From: Beijerinckiaceae bacterium | GTDB taxonomy: Bacteria > Pseudomonadota > Alphaproteobacteria > Rhizobiales > Beijerinckiaceae | NCBI GenBank assembly: GCA_947454485.1 | Contig: CANGJJ010000002.1 | Span: 434,001-498,000 of the forward strand | DNA length: 64,000 nt | Direction of reading: 5' to 3' | Shown here: positions 28,105 to 36,983 of the stretch, piece by piece | Layout of the letters: each line of letters begins with the position of its first letter | Position numbering within the stretch: position 1 is the stretch's first letter | Notes under the pieces: model-generated | What the model was told of the DNA's origin: nothing | The model's database searches: none | The model's input: the letters and a program-made list of their open reading frames with translations, nothing else | Translations under genes and position numbers: made by a program

Positions 28105-28857
28105 ATGATCACCAATATTCTTCGGCCTCTGGCCGTCCTGCTGGCGCTGTGCACCATGGCAAGCGCAGCCGAACTCAAGATTCTCAGCGGCAATGGTGGC
28201 CGCGCAGCGGTTGCCGAATTGAGCGCGCGCTTTGAGCGCGAGACCGGCGTCAAAGTCACCACGGATTTTGCGGTCAATCCGACGGTGCGCAAACGCGTCC
28301 TCGAGGGCGAGGATTTCGACATCGCCGTGCTCAATCCCCCGGTGCTTGATGAGTTGATCAAGGCTGGCAAAGTGCTGGGCGAGACGCGCTCGGTCATTGG
28401 CCGGATCGGCCTTGGCGTTGGCATCAAGGAGGGCGCGCCCAAGCCCGATATTTCGACCCCCGAGGCCTTCAAAAAGGCTCTTCTGGCCGCCAAATCGGTC
28501 GCTTATCCCGAAGAAGGGGCGAGCGGTATTTATTTTGCCAATCTGGTGAAGCGGCTCGGCATCGAGGCCGAGATGAAGTCCCGCCTGCGTCCCATGCCGG
28601 GCGAATATAATGTCGAAGTGCTGGCCACCGGCGAGGTCGAGATGGTCGTCGTTGTCGCCTCCCGGATCTATGGGGTGAAGGGGGCTCAGCTCGTGGGCCT
28701 GATCCCGGCTGAATTGCAGACCTGGATTGGCTTTGCCGCTGGCGTCAGTGCCAAGGCCAAGGACCCCGAACAGGCCCGAAAGCTCGTCCGCTATATGACC
28801 TCCCCGGCCGCCGAGCCCTTCCTGCGCCAGATGGGTTTGGAGCCTTTTGTGGAGTGA
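28105..28857 (+). CDS. ModA-like periplasmic substrate-binding protein (orphan), second copy
   Basis: A 250-residue protein with a Sec signal peptide (MITNILRPLAVLLALCTMASA) and then AELKILSGNGGRAAVAELSARFERETG, the ModA-type opening. FDIAVLNPPVL and GASGIYFANLVKRLGI follow. It resembles the protein at 12470-13228 along its length, with shared spacing of the IGxGVxIKEGAPxPDIS segment. AAGGGGGG five bases upstream supports ATG 28105. Again there is no permease or ATPase gene alongside, so the ligand and partner are unknown. Confidence 0.82.
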   Translation: MITNILRPLAVLLALCTMASAAELKILSGNGGRAAVAELSARFERETGVKVTTDFAVNPTVRKRVLEGEDFDIAVLNPPVLDELIKAGKVLGETRSVIGRIGLGVGIKEGAPKPDISTPEAFKKALLAAKSVAYPEEGASGIYFANLVKRLGIEAEMKSRLRPMPGEYNVEVLATGEVEMVVVVASRIYGVKGAQLVGLIPAELQTWIGFAAGVSAKAKDPEQARKLVRYMTSPAAEPFLRQMGLEPFVE

Positions 28858-28941
28858 GTGCTTAAAAACTGCTGGCCGGGCGGTTTCCCCTTTTGTAAAC
28901 ACAGGCTTGAGCCAAGCCAGTGTGAGCGAGGGGAGCCGTCC

Positions 28942-29256
28942 ATGGCCCGATCCGTGATTCGTACAACCATTGTCCGCGCTGCTGTGGCAGCTAGTCTTTT
29001 TGCCGCCTGCCTGCCAGTGACCAGCGCCAGCGCCTATACGGTGAAGGGCATGGGCGAATGCAGCAAATGGGTCGGGGGCATCGAAGACCGTTTCTGGTTG
29101 CTGGGCTTCATCTCCGGCTACAACTACGCCAACAATGCCAATGTCGGCGAAGGCGTGAATGCCGATGAGATCTATCGCTTCGTCACGCGCTTTTGTCGCG
29201 AACGTCGCGGTGATGATCTGGCTGATGCGATCAGCGCCTTCATCAAAATTAACTGA
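28942..29256 (+). CDS. Small exported hypothetical protein
   Basis: A 104-residue protein with a signal peptide ending near SASA (residue 31) and a mature part of about 73 residues. The mature part holds two cysteines (GECSKW and RFCRERRGDD) probably joined by a disulphide, and the pattern WLLGFISGYNYANN. The layout recalls the small Rap1a/Tai-type periplasmic proteins, but the match is by pattern only. GAGGGGAG upstream supports ATG 28942. It is 85 bases after the ModA-like gene, possibly in the same transcript. Confidence 0.7.
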   Translation: MARSVIRTTIVRAAVAASLFAACLPVTSASAYTVKGMGECSKWVGGIEDRFWLLGFISGYNYANNANVGEGVNADEIYRFVTRFCRERRGDDLADAISAFIKIN

Positions 29257-29333
29257 AGACAAGCGGCGCGCCATCTTGCCTTGCCGCGCGCAACCGGCAC
29301 AGGTTGCGCTGACATCAGGGACGGGGTAGCGGC

Positions 29334-31499
29334 GTGGCGAGCTCAAAGCGGGTGGAGCAATTGCTCGGCGAGATGACTCTCGTCGAGAAGCTTGGTCAGA
29401 TGACCATGCTGGCGGCCTCGCTTGTTGTGACAGGCCCACCCGGTCCAGATAATCCGGCCACCAAAGTGCGACAGGGCCGCGTCGGCGGCCTGCTTAATAC
29501 ATGGGGCCATGACGAGATCCGCGAAGCCCAACGCGTCGCGCTCGAAGAAACGCGCCTCAAGATCCCGCTCTATTTTGGTGTCGATGTGCTGCACGGCCAT
29601 CGCACCATCTATCCAATTCCGCTTGCAGAGGCTTGCGCCTTTGATCGCGATTTGTGGCGCCGCACTGCGCGCGAATCTGCCGATGAAGCGACGCGCGATG
29701 GCATTCAAATGACCTTCGCGCCCATGCTTGATGTCTGCCGCGATCCACGTTGGGGCCGGATCAGCGAATGCGCGGGCGAGGATGGCTATATCAATGCCGA
29801 ATATGCACGCGCCAAAGTGCTCGGCTTTCAAAGCGACAATGATCATCCCCACCGCCGCATGATGGGCGTTGCCAAACATTTCGTTGCTTATGGCGCGGTG
29901 ATGCAGGGCCGCGATTATGCGCAGGTCGATGTGTCAGAGCGCGCCTTGGCCGAGATTTATCTGCCGCCCTTTAAAGCCGCTGTTGAGGCAGGCGTTGGCG
30001 GCATCATGCCCTCTTTCACGGATCTCGCCGGTGTGGCGATGAGCGCGCATCGCGCTTTGCTGCATGATTTGCTGCGTGTCCAATGGGGCTTCAACGGCGT
30101 CATCATCTCTGACTACAACGCCATTGCTGAACTCATTCACCATGGCGTCGCTGCTGATTTGATGGATGCTGCTGTGCTTGCCCTGCGGGCGGGTATCGAC
30201 ATCGACATGATGGCGGGCGCTTATGAAGAGGGCCTGCCGCTCGCGCTGGAGCGCGGTCTCGTTCATATCGACGAGATCGACAGCTGCGTGCGCCGTGTGC
30301 TCATGATGAAAGAGGCGATGGGCCTTTTTGAAGATCCTTATCGTGGCCTTGAAAAACAATCTCCCGGCCCCGACACACTGCCCCATCATCGCGCCAGTGC
30401 GCGTGACGCTGCGCGCCGCTCGCTCGTCCTCATCAAGAATGACAGCGATCTGTTGCCGCTACCACGGAGCACGAAACGCATCGCCGCGATTGGCCCTCTG
30501 GCTGATAAGCAAAGCGAGTTGATGGGTCCCTGGTGCATGGCCGGTGATGAGCGCGAGGCGATCGGCTTCTTGCAAGGTCTGCGCGAAGTCTTTGCGCAGA
30601 GCGACATCTCTCATGTACAAGGCGCGGTGGTTGACGGCCCGAGTGATGCGCAAATGATAGCTGCGGCGGTCACGACCACGCAGGCCAGCGATGTTGTGAT
30701 CCTGTGCTTGGGCGAAGATCGCCAGCATTGCGGGGAAGCTGCCAGCCGCACCAAGCCTGAGCCGCCTGAGTGCCAGCTTGAGCTTGCACGCGCAATTGTC
30801 GCCACTGGCACACCCCTTGTGTTGGTGCTTGCCACCAGTCGCCCGTGGATCATTCCGCAATGGCTGATTGATGGATCGCAATCCATCCTGCTCGCCATGT
30901 TTGGTGGCACGGAGGCGGGTCGTGCCACAGCCGATATTTTGATCGGCGATTACAATCCCTCTGCGCGCTTGTCGATTTCATGGCCGGTGAATACGGGCCA
31001 GATCCCGGTGTTCTACAATATGCGCAACACCGGCCGCCCGCATGATCCCAACAATGGCTTTTCGACGAATTTTCTCGACGCGCCTATCAATGCCAATTGG
31101 CTGTTTGGTGATGGCCTGTCTTACAGCCGCTATGAGCTTGGCGATCTGCGTGTCGATGTGGCCACAATGGATGAGACCAGCACGATCCATCTGGCCATTG
31201 ATGTCGTGAATGCTGGCAAGCAGGCTGGTGAAGCGACGGTGTTCTTGTTCATCCATGATCCGGTGGCGCAGGTGACGCGCCCTCTTATCGAGATCAAGGA
31301 TTTCGTAAAAACCATGCTCAATGCGGGTCAGTCGAAGACACTGCGCTTTACACTGAATGCGGATCAGCTGCGCTATCCCGGGCTAGATCTTCAGCCGCGT
31401 CTGGATGATGGGCGCATTGATGTGATCGTCGGCACAAGCGCGCGCGCTGGCGACCAAAAGCGCGTGAGCATTGAGATGCGGCGCAAGATGCGCGTCTGA
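29334..31499 (+). CDS. Glycoside hydrolase family 3 beta-glucosidase-like enzyme
   Basis: A 721-residue GH3 protein with the N-terminal barrel (GVDVLHGHRTIYPIP, PMLDVCRDPRWGR, KHFVAYG), the nucleophile segment GVIISDYNAI with Asp near residue 260, the alpha/beta sandwich domain and a C-terminal fibronectin-III-like domain (from about residue 610). This is the BglX layout. Unlike BglX it has no signal peptide, so it is probably cytoplasmic and acts on imported glycosides. The start is GTG 29334 with a GGGG ribosome site. It precedes, on the same strand, the cupin and reductase genes, but a 530-base gap with operators separates them. Confidence 0.9.
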   Translation: MASSKRVEQLLGEMTLVEKLGQMTMLAASLVVTGPPGPDNPATKVRQGRVGGLLNTWGHDEIREAQRVALEETRLKIPLYFGVDVLHGHRTIYPIPLAEACAFDRDLWRRTARESADEATRDGIQMTFAPMLDVCRDPRWGRISECAGEDGYINAEYARAKVLGFQSDNDHPHRRMMGVAKHFVAYGAVMQGRDYAQVDVSERALAEIYLPPFKAAVEAGVGGIMPSFTDLAGVAMSAHRALLHDLLRVQWGFNGVIISDYNAIAELIHHGVAADLMDAAVLALRAGIDIDMMAGAYEEGLPLALERGLVHIDEIDSCVRRVLMMKEAMGLFEDPYRGLEKQSPGPDTLPHHRASARDAARRSLVLIKNDSDLLPLPRSTKRIAAIGPLADKQSELMGPWCMAGDEREAIGFLQGLREVFAQSDISHVQGAVVDGPSDAQMIAAAVTTTQASDVVILCLGEDRQHCGEAASRTKPEPPECQLELARAIVATGTPLVLVLATSRPWIIPQWLIDGSQSILLAMFGGTEAGRATADILIGDYNPSARLSISWPVNTGQIPVFYNMRNTGRPHDPNNGFSTNFLDAPINANWLFGDGLSYSRYELGDLRVDVATMDETSTIHLAIDVVNAGKQAGEATVFLFIHDPVAQVTRPLIEIKDFVKTMLNAGQSKTLRFTLNADQLRYPGLDLQPRLDDGRIDVIVGTSARAGDQKRVSIEMRRKMRV

Positions 31500-31808
31500 T
31501 CAGCTTGCTTTGGACAGAGCGCGTCGACCCGGCTTGATACCGCGTGCAGCCTGCAAAGCAGCTTCAAGCTCGTCCGGGGTGAGCAGGGTGCTGCCCTCAG
31601 GCGCGGGGGCCTTGGGCTCGCCCGTCAGATTTTGCAGGGCGGCCTGCTGCTCCTGCAACAGAAGCTGAAGGCGACGCACCTCCTCCTGCAGACGCAGAAC
31701 CTCATCCCGGGGATCCCGGGCCGGGGTGGGCGTAGAGGGGGCGAATTTGCGGAGCATCAGCGCCAGCTTTCGAATCAACCAGTGATCAGCAATTAACATA
31801 TGAGTCAT
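31500..31808 (-). CDS. Small coiled-coil hypothetical protein
   Basis: A 102-residue protein with a central helix (about residues 33-62, EVLRLQEEVRRLQLLLQEQQ) that has a heptad pattern of leucines, indicating a coiled coil. A Pro-rich stretch and a DELEAALQAARG segment follow. No membrane segment, signal or known domain is visible. The start at 31808 (or Met at 31799) has no clear ribosome site. It converges on the GH3 gene, with adjoining stop codons. Confidence 0.55.
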   Translation of the reverse strand: MTHMLIADHWLIRKLALMLRKFAPSTPTPARDPRDEVLRLQEEVRRLQLLLQEQQAALQNLTGEPKAPAPEGSTLLTPDELEAALQAARGIKPGRRALSKAS

Positions 31809-31860
31809 TTTGTTTAAAATTTGGCTAACAATGATCTTTTTCTAGCGCAGGGGCGCCCCA

Positions 31861-31909
31861 ATTGTAAAGCTAATGCTGCGCGGCTTCTCCTGAGCTTGAA
31901 CTTTACAAT
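31861..31909. promoter_or_regulatory. ATTGTAAAG inverted pair upstream of the cupin gene
   Basis: ATTGTAAAG (31861-31869) and its exact reverse complement CTTTACAAT (31901-31909) are separated by 31 bases, with centres 40 bases apart, about four helical turns. They lie in the divergent gap between the coiled-coil gene and the cupin gene. Paired half-sites on the same helix face suggest binding sites for a dimeric or looping regulator. Confidence 0.4.
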
Positions 31910-31936
31910 AAGGTTGCGCCATCGATCGTCACTTGC

Positions 31937-31953
31937 GTATGAATTTCTCATAC
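31937..31953. promoter_or_regulatory. GTATGA-N5-TCATAC palindrome upstream of the cupin gene
   Basis: A perfect 6-bp inverted repeat with a 5-base spacer sits 84-100 bases before the cupin start. Directly overlapping it is TACAAT (31951-31956), a -10-like box. It is a plausible repressor operator for the cupin-reductase-hydrolase gene group. The regulator is not identified. Confidence 0.45.
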
Positions 31954-32036
31954 AATAGGACGAGCCACGAAGAGGTGAACCGGGCATGCGCGCCGATTGC
32001 GCTAGACTGCGGTCAACCCATCGACAGGAGGAACAT

Positions 32037-33107
32037 ATGACCGAGATCCGCAAGACACGCGAGTTCATGACCACATGGCATCGCTCTGAGCGGTCCTATC
32101 TTCCTCACTGGGCCGAGCGCGACAAGGGCAGCATCATCAATTGCGGCACCAGCACCAAGGCGCTGCCGCTGTTCCGTGCTTTTGATCTCATCGCCAAGCC
32201 GAATGATCAGGTCACATTGCTCGTCAATCACGATCATCGCATCGGTGTTGAGAGCGTCTGCGGTGCGCAACAAGAATTCGTCCGCCATGTCGATTTCGAC
32301 ACCGTGCTGTTTCAGTTCTCGGGCCAGTCGGTGGTCGAGACTGAGTTTGGCGAATATGTGATGGCCGAAGGCGACATCATGCATATTCCTGAAGGCATCG
32401 CGCATCGCTCCAATGGCACGGCCGACAGTCTGCGCTGGTTTGCTTATGTCAATTCGCCCTTCACCCAGTTCATGACGAATGAGGATGAAGTCAGCGAGAC
32501 CAAGTTCAAAGTCACGCGCGTCAATGGCCCGCAATGGACCATTCCGGCTGATCGCGTCAGCGCGCCCAAAGACATCGTCACCGAGCGCATGATCTGCTGG
32601 GACGATCGTCCTGATGATCTGTCACTGTTTCGACGCGACTATGCCAGCATGGTGCCAGCTTCCAGCACGAGTCCGCGCGAGAAGAAGAGCGGCATCACCA
32701 AGCTGCGCGCTTTCGATCTGTTCAAGGAGATCGCGGGCACAAGCGGCGAGCCCAAGCCCATCATGCGTGGCAAACATCTCGAGATCAAAGTCTACAATAT
32801 CATTGGCGAGCAATTTGCCTTCCACCGCGCATTGCGCTCGGAAGAAGTGCGCATTCAATATCGCGGTGAAGCCCTCGACATGTCGGAAACAGGCAATGCC
32901 GATACAAAACCCGGCACGGTCACGGTCATTCCGCGCGGCATTGGTCATAGCGTCATCACCACGCCGCCCGATTGCCCGAACTTCTTGCGCATGAATTTCT
33001 ACAGCGAACTGCCGTGGTCTTATCCGACCGATGTCACCAAGCATCATTTCGACTCGCAATTCGTGATCGAAACGCAAGTGGTGACACCGGCTGCTTGGCG
33101 TAAGTAA
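32037..33107 (+). CDS. Two-domain cupin-fold protein, dioxygenase-like
   Basis: A 356-residue protein with a strong ribosome site (ACAGGAGG) before ATG 32037. The N-terminal half has a cupin segment (TVLFQFSGQSVVETEFGEYVMAEGDIMHIPEG-type arrangement around residues 85-125), and the C-terminal half a second one (IQYRGEALD ... GTVTVIPRGIGHSV). The general layout resembles homogentisate-dioxygenase-like bicupins, but the full iron-ligand set of a named enzyme could not be confirmed. It is the first gene of a plus-strand series: cupin, aldo/keto reductase, alpha/beta hydrolase, flavoprotein. A role in degrading aromatic or sugar-derived compounds is inference. Confidence 0.75.
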   Translation: MTEIRKTREFMTTWHRSERSYLPHWAERDKGSIINCGTSTKALPLFRAFDLIAKPNDQVTLLVNHDHRIGVESVCGAQQEFVRHVDFDTVLFQFSGQSVVETEFGEYVMAEGDIMHIPEGIAHRSNGTADSLRWFAYVNSPFTQFMTNEDEVSETKFKVTRVNGPQWTIPADRVSAPKDIVTERMICWDDRPDDLSLFRRDYASMVPASSTSPREKKSGITKLRAFDLFKEIAGTSGEPKPIMRGKHLEIKVYNIIGEQFAFHRALRSEEVRIQYRGEALDMSETGNADTKPGTVTVIPRGIGHSVITTPPDCPNFLRMNFYSELPWSYPTDVTKHHFDSQFVIETQVVTPAAWRK

Positions 33108-33117
33108 TCCATGATAC

Positions 33118-33145
33118 AGCGCCGGGCCTAGGACCCGGCGCTTTT
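33118..33145 (+). terminator. Rho-independent terminator after the cupin gene
   Basis: AGCGCCGGG and CCCGGCGCT form a 9-bp GC-rich stem followed by TTTTGTTT, ten bases after the stop. The next gene starts 15 bases later, so part of the signal from the cupin promoter is probably stopped here. Confidence 0.85.
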
Positions 33146-33159
33146 GTTTGGGGATGAGT

Positions 33160-34149
33160 ATGACGCCTGCCGCGCTGCGCAAGATTGGTCGTTTGGAAAC
33201 CGCTGTTTTTCCGATCGGTCTGGGCTGCGCCTCGCTGTCGGGCTCTTATGGTCCTGCTGATGAGGCAGAGGCCATTCGCCTCATTCATGCCGCCATGGAT
33301 ATTGGCGTTACCTTCTTCGATACATCCGACAAATATGGCAATGGCCATAACGAAGAGCTGCTGTCACGCGCTTTCGCAGGCAAGCGCGATCAGGTGGTGA
33401 TCGCATCCAAATTCGGCAATGTGAGTGGCAAGGGCGATGGGCGCATTGCCGACGGTCGTCCTGAATTTGTGATCGCGTCATGCGAGGCCAGTTTGAAGCG
33501 TCTGCGCACCGATCATATCGATCTTTATTATCAGCACCGTCTTGATCCGCAGGTGCCGATTGAAGAGACGGTGGGCGCGATGGCTCAACTCGTGGCGCAA
33601 GGCAAAGTGCGCGCGATTGGTCTGTGCGAAGTCAATCCATCGACTTTGCGCCGCGCCCATGCCACTCACCCGATCAGCGCGGTCCAGAGCGAATATTCCA
33701 TCATGTATCGCGAACAGGCCGAGGATGTGCGCGTCACGACGCGTGAGCTTGGCGTCACTTTCGTGCCTTATGCGCCTTTGGGACGCGGCCTGTTGACGGG
33801 CTCGGTCAATCAGTCATCGCTGCGCGAAGGCGATGAGCGTTTGCGTCATCCCCGCTTTCAGCCCGAAAATCTTGATCGGAATCTTGATCTGGTGCGCAAT
33901 CTCGAAGCGGTGGCCAAGGCCCATGACAGTAGCGCGGGTCAGATCGCGCTGGCTTGGTTGCTTGCGCAAGGAGATGACATCATCCCCATTCCTGGCACCA
34001 AGACGCTCTCGCGCATGGTTGAGAATACGAACGCAGCGCAGATCACTCTGTCGCAAGCCGATCTGGATTTTCTGGCTGAGGCTTTCCCCCATGGCGTCGC
34101 AGCAGGTACGCGTTACCGCAGCGAGCATATGAAGAATATGTATCTGTAA
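33160..34149 (+). CDS. Aldo/keto reductase
   Basis: A 329-residue NADPH-dependent reductase of the AKR superfamily. FFDTSDKYGNGHNEELL carries the catalytic Asp and Tyr, VIASKFG the Lys, and DLYYQHRLDP the His of the tetrad. The C-terminal IPIPGTKTLSRMVEN segment is the NADPH-binding loop. It resembles the AKR11/13 group that acts on small carbonyl compounds. ATG 33160 follows GGGGA; an ATG at 33154 is also possible. It lies 40 bases before the alpha/beta hydrolase gene on the same strand, so the two probably form one operon. Confidence 0.9.
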   Translation: MTPAALRKIGRLETAVFPIGLGCASLSGSYGPADEAEAIRLIHAAMDIGVTFFDTSDKYGNGHNEELLSRAFAGKRDQVVIASKFGNVSGKGDGRIADGRPEFVIASCEASLKRLRTDHIDLYYQHRLDPQVPIEETVGAMAQLVAQGKVRAIGLCEVNPSTLRRAHATHPISAVQSEYSIMYREQAEDVRVTTRELGVTFVPYAPLGRGLLTGSVNQSSLREGDERLRHPRFQPENLDRNLDLVRNLEAVAKAHDSSAGQIALAWLLAQGDDIIPIPGTKTLSRMVENTNAAQITLSQADLDFLAEAFPHGVAAGTRYRSEHMKNMYL

Positions 34150-34188
34150 GAGCAGATACGAATCCTTACTTCCCTTTAGGAGACCACA

Positions 34189-35079
34189 GTGGAACAGGCC
34201 GTTACCTTCAATGTCGATGGATTGAAATTGTCAGGCGTCATCAGCGTGCCCGATGGTCTGGCAGCTCATGAAAAGCGTCCCGCTTTCATCATTCTGCATG
34301 GTTTTGGCAGCACCAAAAATGCCGGCAATGTGCTCACTCCTTCGGCCATGCTGAACAAGCTCGGCTATGTGACGATGCGCTTTGATTTCCCCGGTTGCGG
34401 CGACAGCGAGGGCGAGCGCGGCCTGTTGATTTGTTTGCAGCAGGTGGCAGCAACGCGCGAAGCGCTGACCACTTTGGCAGCTCACGCCAATGTCGATGGC
34501 AAGCGCATCGCTGTGATGGGTTCGAGCTTTGGCGCAGCAGTGGCTGTCTATACCGCCGGCACGGATGAGCGCTTTGCCGCCTGTATCTCAGCATCTGGCT
34601 GGGGCAATGGAGCCAAGAAGTTCAAGGATCAGCACGGCGCGGGCTATGAGCGTTTCAAGGCCATGCTGGAAGAGGGTCGCGCCTATCATGCAAAGCATGG
34701 CAAGAGCATGATGGTCTCGCGCTATGACATTGTGCCGATCCCCGAGAAGCTGCGTGGTCATGTGCTCGAAGGTTCGATTGTGCAGATGCCCGTTGAAACG
34801 GCGCAGAGCATGAATGATTTTTGTGCTGAGGAGATGATCGGCAAGATCGCGCCGCGTCCCGTTCTGCTTCTCCATAGCGCGGTCGATTCTGTCACCCCGA
34901 CCGATCAGACGATCTCGATGTTCAACCGATCGAGCCATCCTTGCGAGATGCATCTCTTCTCAGGCACGGATCACTTCATGTTTGCCGAGCGCAATCAGCG
35001 CGTCCATGAAGTCGTAACAGCCTGGTTGAAGGAGTTCTTCCCCGCCCAAGGCGAGGCGAAGGTCCATGAGGCGCATTAA
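34189..35079 (+). CDS. Alpha/beta hydrolase
   Basis: A 296-residue hydrolase with an HGFGSTKN oxyanion-hole region near residue 38, the nucleophile elbow GSSFGAAVAV (Ser near residue 110), the acid loop HSAVDSVTP and the histidine GTDHFMFAE. It resembles the acyl-peptidase/dienelactone-type hydrolases. The start is GTG 34189, preceded by AGGAG seven bases upstream. It has no signal peptide, so it is cytoplasmic. It ends with a clear terminator and is probably co-transcribed with the aldo/keto reductase. Confidence 0.88.
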   Translation: MEQAVTFNVDGLKLSGVISVPDGLAAHEKRPAFIILHGFGSTKNAGNVLTPSAMLNKLGYVTMRFDFPGCGDSEGERGLLICLQQVAATREALTTLAAHANVDGKRIAVMGSSFGAAVAVYTAGTDERFAACISASGWGNGAKKFKDQHGAGYERFKAMLEEGRAYHAKHGKSMMVSRYDIVPIPEKLRGHVLEGSIVQMPVETAQSMNDFCAEEMIGKIAPRPVLLLHSAVDSVTPTDQTISMFNRSSHPCEMHLFSGTDHFMFAERNQRVHEVVTAWLKEFFPAQGEAKVHEAH

Positions 35080-35102
35080 GCGCATCTGATCTGCAAATAA
35101 GG

Positions 35103-35131
35103 CGGCCCCTGACCCAGCGCAGGGGCCGTTT
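35103..35131 (+). terminator. Rho-independent terminator after the hydrolase gene
   Basis: CGGCCCCTG and CAGGGGCCG form a perfect 9-bp stem with an eight-base loop, followed by TTTCATTG. Confidence 0.8.
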
Positions 35132-35252
35132 CATTGTCGCGAACAAATCTTATTCGGCCAAAGATCCGGCTTTTTCGCGCTTGCTAGCAAAGCCCCAAAG
35201 GTCCAACATTCGCTCCAGTCTGCGGATCACACGCAGAGACAGGGGGGATGCT

Positions 35253-36950
35253 ATGTCTGTTCGCTCGAACGGTCCTGCGACCGAATCCGATCCAATTCTC
35301 AGCCGCCGTCGTTTTCTGGGCGCTGGTGCGGCCACAGCCGCCAGCGCAGTGGCAGTGGCGCCTGCCGCTGCAGCCTCAGGTGCCAAAGAGATCGTCTGGG
35401 ACCGCGAGGTCGATGTCATCGTGATTGGTGCAGGCGCGTCCGGTCTTCCTGCTGCCATTGCTGCGCGCGATGGGGGTGCCTCAGTCATTTGCGTTGACCA
35501 CCATTTCGAGACCGGTGGTATTGCGGTCATGAGCGGCGGCGATATTCGTATCGGCGGCGGCAACCGCATTCAAAAGGCAGCGGGCAGCAAAGAAACAGCT
35601 GACGATATTTTCAAGCGCTGGACCGATCCGCTGCAACATCGCTTCGCCGATGCCGATATTGTGCGCCGCTTTGCCGATGAGAATGTCGCAACCTTTGATT
35701 TTCTCGAAGCCAATGGCGTCAACTTTGATCGTCATGGCAGCAATGTACCGCGCCAGTTCCGCCCCGGCATTACCAGCACGCCCGGCATTCGCCCCAATGA
35801 ATGGCCTGTGCGCACGGACAATATTGCGCTTGATCAGGGCCGCAATGGCTCTGGCATTGTGCGCCCGCTGGAACTGAGTGCGCGCGACAAAGGCGTTGAG
35901 TTTTTGCTCTCCTGGACGCTGAATACGATTCATCGTGAAGAGCAATTCGCAGGTCGCGTTCTTGGTGTGCGGATTGAACAAGTGGACCGTTGGTTCCAGC
36001 CGCAGCATCGCTTCCTCAATCTGCGCGCGCGCAAGGCCGTCATTCTGTGCAATGGTGGTCATGGTGCGAATGTGCATTTCCGCCGCATGTTTGATCCGCG
36101 CCTGACGGATGAATATCAGCACCACGGCCAAGCCACCGCCAAAGCCAATGCGGCCGGTGAGATTGCCGCTTTGCAGATCGGTGCAGCGCTAGGCTCTGTC
36201 GGCAATGAAACGGATACAGGAACGGGACAGGCTATCGACAAGGGTCGCCTTGCGGTGCGCGACAATTATGTGCGCGGCAAGATTGGGCCTGAAAGTTCGG
36301 TCTTTTTCCGTCATCGAGCGCTGGGTCTTGATGTCGCCGATTGGCAAGATCTCATTCTCGTCAAAGAAAATGGCCAGCGTTTCTGGAACGAGATTGATGA
36401 TTCCAATGATGGCTATTTTGCCAATGCGCTGAAGCCGACGGGCGATCCCAAAAAGCTCAATGGTGGTGGGCCGATCTGGGCAATCTTTGATTCAGCTGCG
36501 GTCGAGCGCGAGAAATGGCAAACGACCTATCCGCATGTGGATCGTGGTGGCGGCTATTTCTTCAGCGGCGCAACCTTGGAAGAACTCGCAGCTCAGCTGA
36601 AGCGCAATATCTATCAGTGGCGACCTATGCCGGGCGATGCCTTGCGCAAGACGGTCGAGCGATTCAACAGTTTTGTCGTGTCGGGCAAAGATACGGATTT
36701 CAACCGCCCCGCGCCGCCGCACAAGATTGAAAAGCCGCCCTTCTTCGCAGCTTGGGCCACGCCGTGTTTGCATGATTCCTATACGGGCTTGCGTACCGAT
36801 GCCAATTGTCAGGTCATGGATATGCAGGGCAAGCTCATTCCGGGTCTCTTCTGCGCAGGTGAATCGCAGGGCGGCATCAAAAGCCATGGCCTTGGACGCT
36901 GCATCGTCACCGGCCGCGTGGCAGGTATGGAAGCAGCGCGTGCCTCTTGA
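35253..36950 (+). CDS. Tat-exported FAD-dependent oxidoreductase (fumarate-reductase/urocanate-reductase-like flavoprotein)
   Basis: A 565-residue flavoprotein with a twin-arginine signal: SRRRFLGAG at residues 17-25, a hydrophobic Ala-rich stretch and a likely cut near residue 42. The FAD-binding VIVIGAGASGLPAA follows at about residue 57, then GGIAVMSGGDIRIGG, and the closing GLFCAGESQGGIKSHGLGRC. It belongs to the FAD_binding_2 family with succinate dehydrogenase/fumarate reductase flavoproteins and ketosteroid dehydrogenases. AGGGGGG upstream supports ATG 35253. Downstream lie an unknown protein and a c-type cytochrome, likely its electron acceptor. Export with bound FAD through Tat fits this. 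The substrate is unknown. Confidence 0.85.
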   Translation: MSVRSNGPATESDPILSRRRFLGAGAATAASAVAVAPAAAASGAKEIVWDREVDVIVIGAGASGLPAAIAARDGGASVICVDHHFETGGIAVMSGGDIRIGGGNRIQKAAGSKETADDIFKRWTDPLQHRFADADIVRRFADENVATFDFLEANGVNFDRHGSNVPRQFRPGITSTPGIRPNEWPVRTDNIALDQGRNGSGIVRPLELSARDKGVEFLLSWTLNTIHREEQFAGRVLGVRIEQVDRWFQPQHRFLNLRARKAVILCNGGHGANVHFRRMFDPRLTDEYQHHGQATAKANAAGEIAALQIGAALGSVGNETDTGTGQAIDKGRLAVRDNYVRGKIGPESSVFFRHRALGLDVADWQDLILVKENGQRFWNEIDDSNDGYFANALKPTGDPKKLNGGGPIWAIFDSAAVEREKWQTTYPHVDRGGGYFFSGATLEELAAQLKRNIYQWRPMPGDALRKTVERFNSFVVSGKDTDFNRPAPPHKIEKPPFFAAWATPCLHDSYTGLRTDANCQVMDMQGKLIPGLFCAGESQGGIKSHGLGRCIVTGRVAGMEAARAS

Positions 36951-36983
36951 TCATTATGCGCCGTCCTCCGGGGCGGCGCATCC

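Noticed and set aside
28090-29439. A 449-codon open frame antisense to the ModA-like and small exported protein genes
   Set aside because: Both genes on the plus strand have ribosome sites, signal peptides and family motifs. The antisense frame has none.
31937-31953. NikR operator (GTATGA and TCATAC half-sites)
   Set aside because: The half-sites match E. coli NikR but the spacer is 5 bases instead of 16, and the downstream gene is not nickel-related. It is kept only as an unassigned palindrome.
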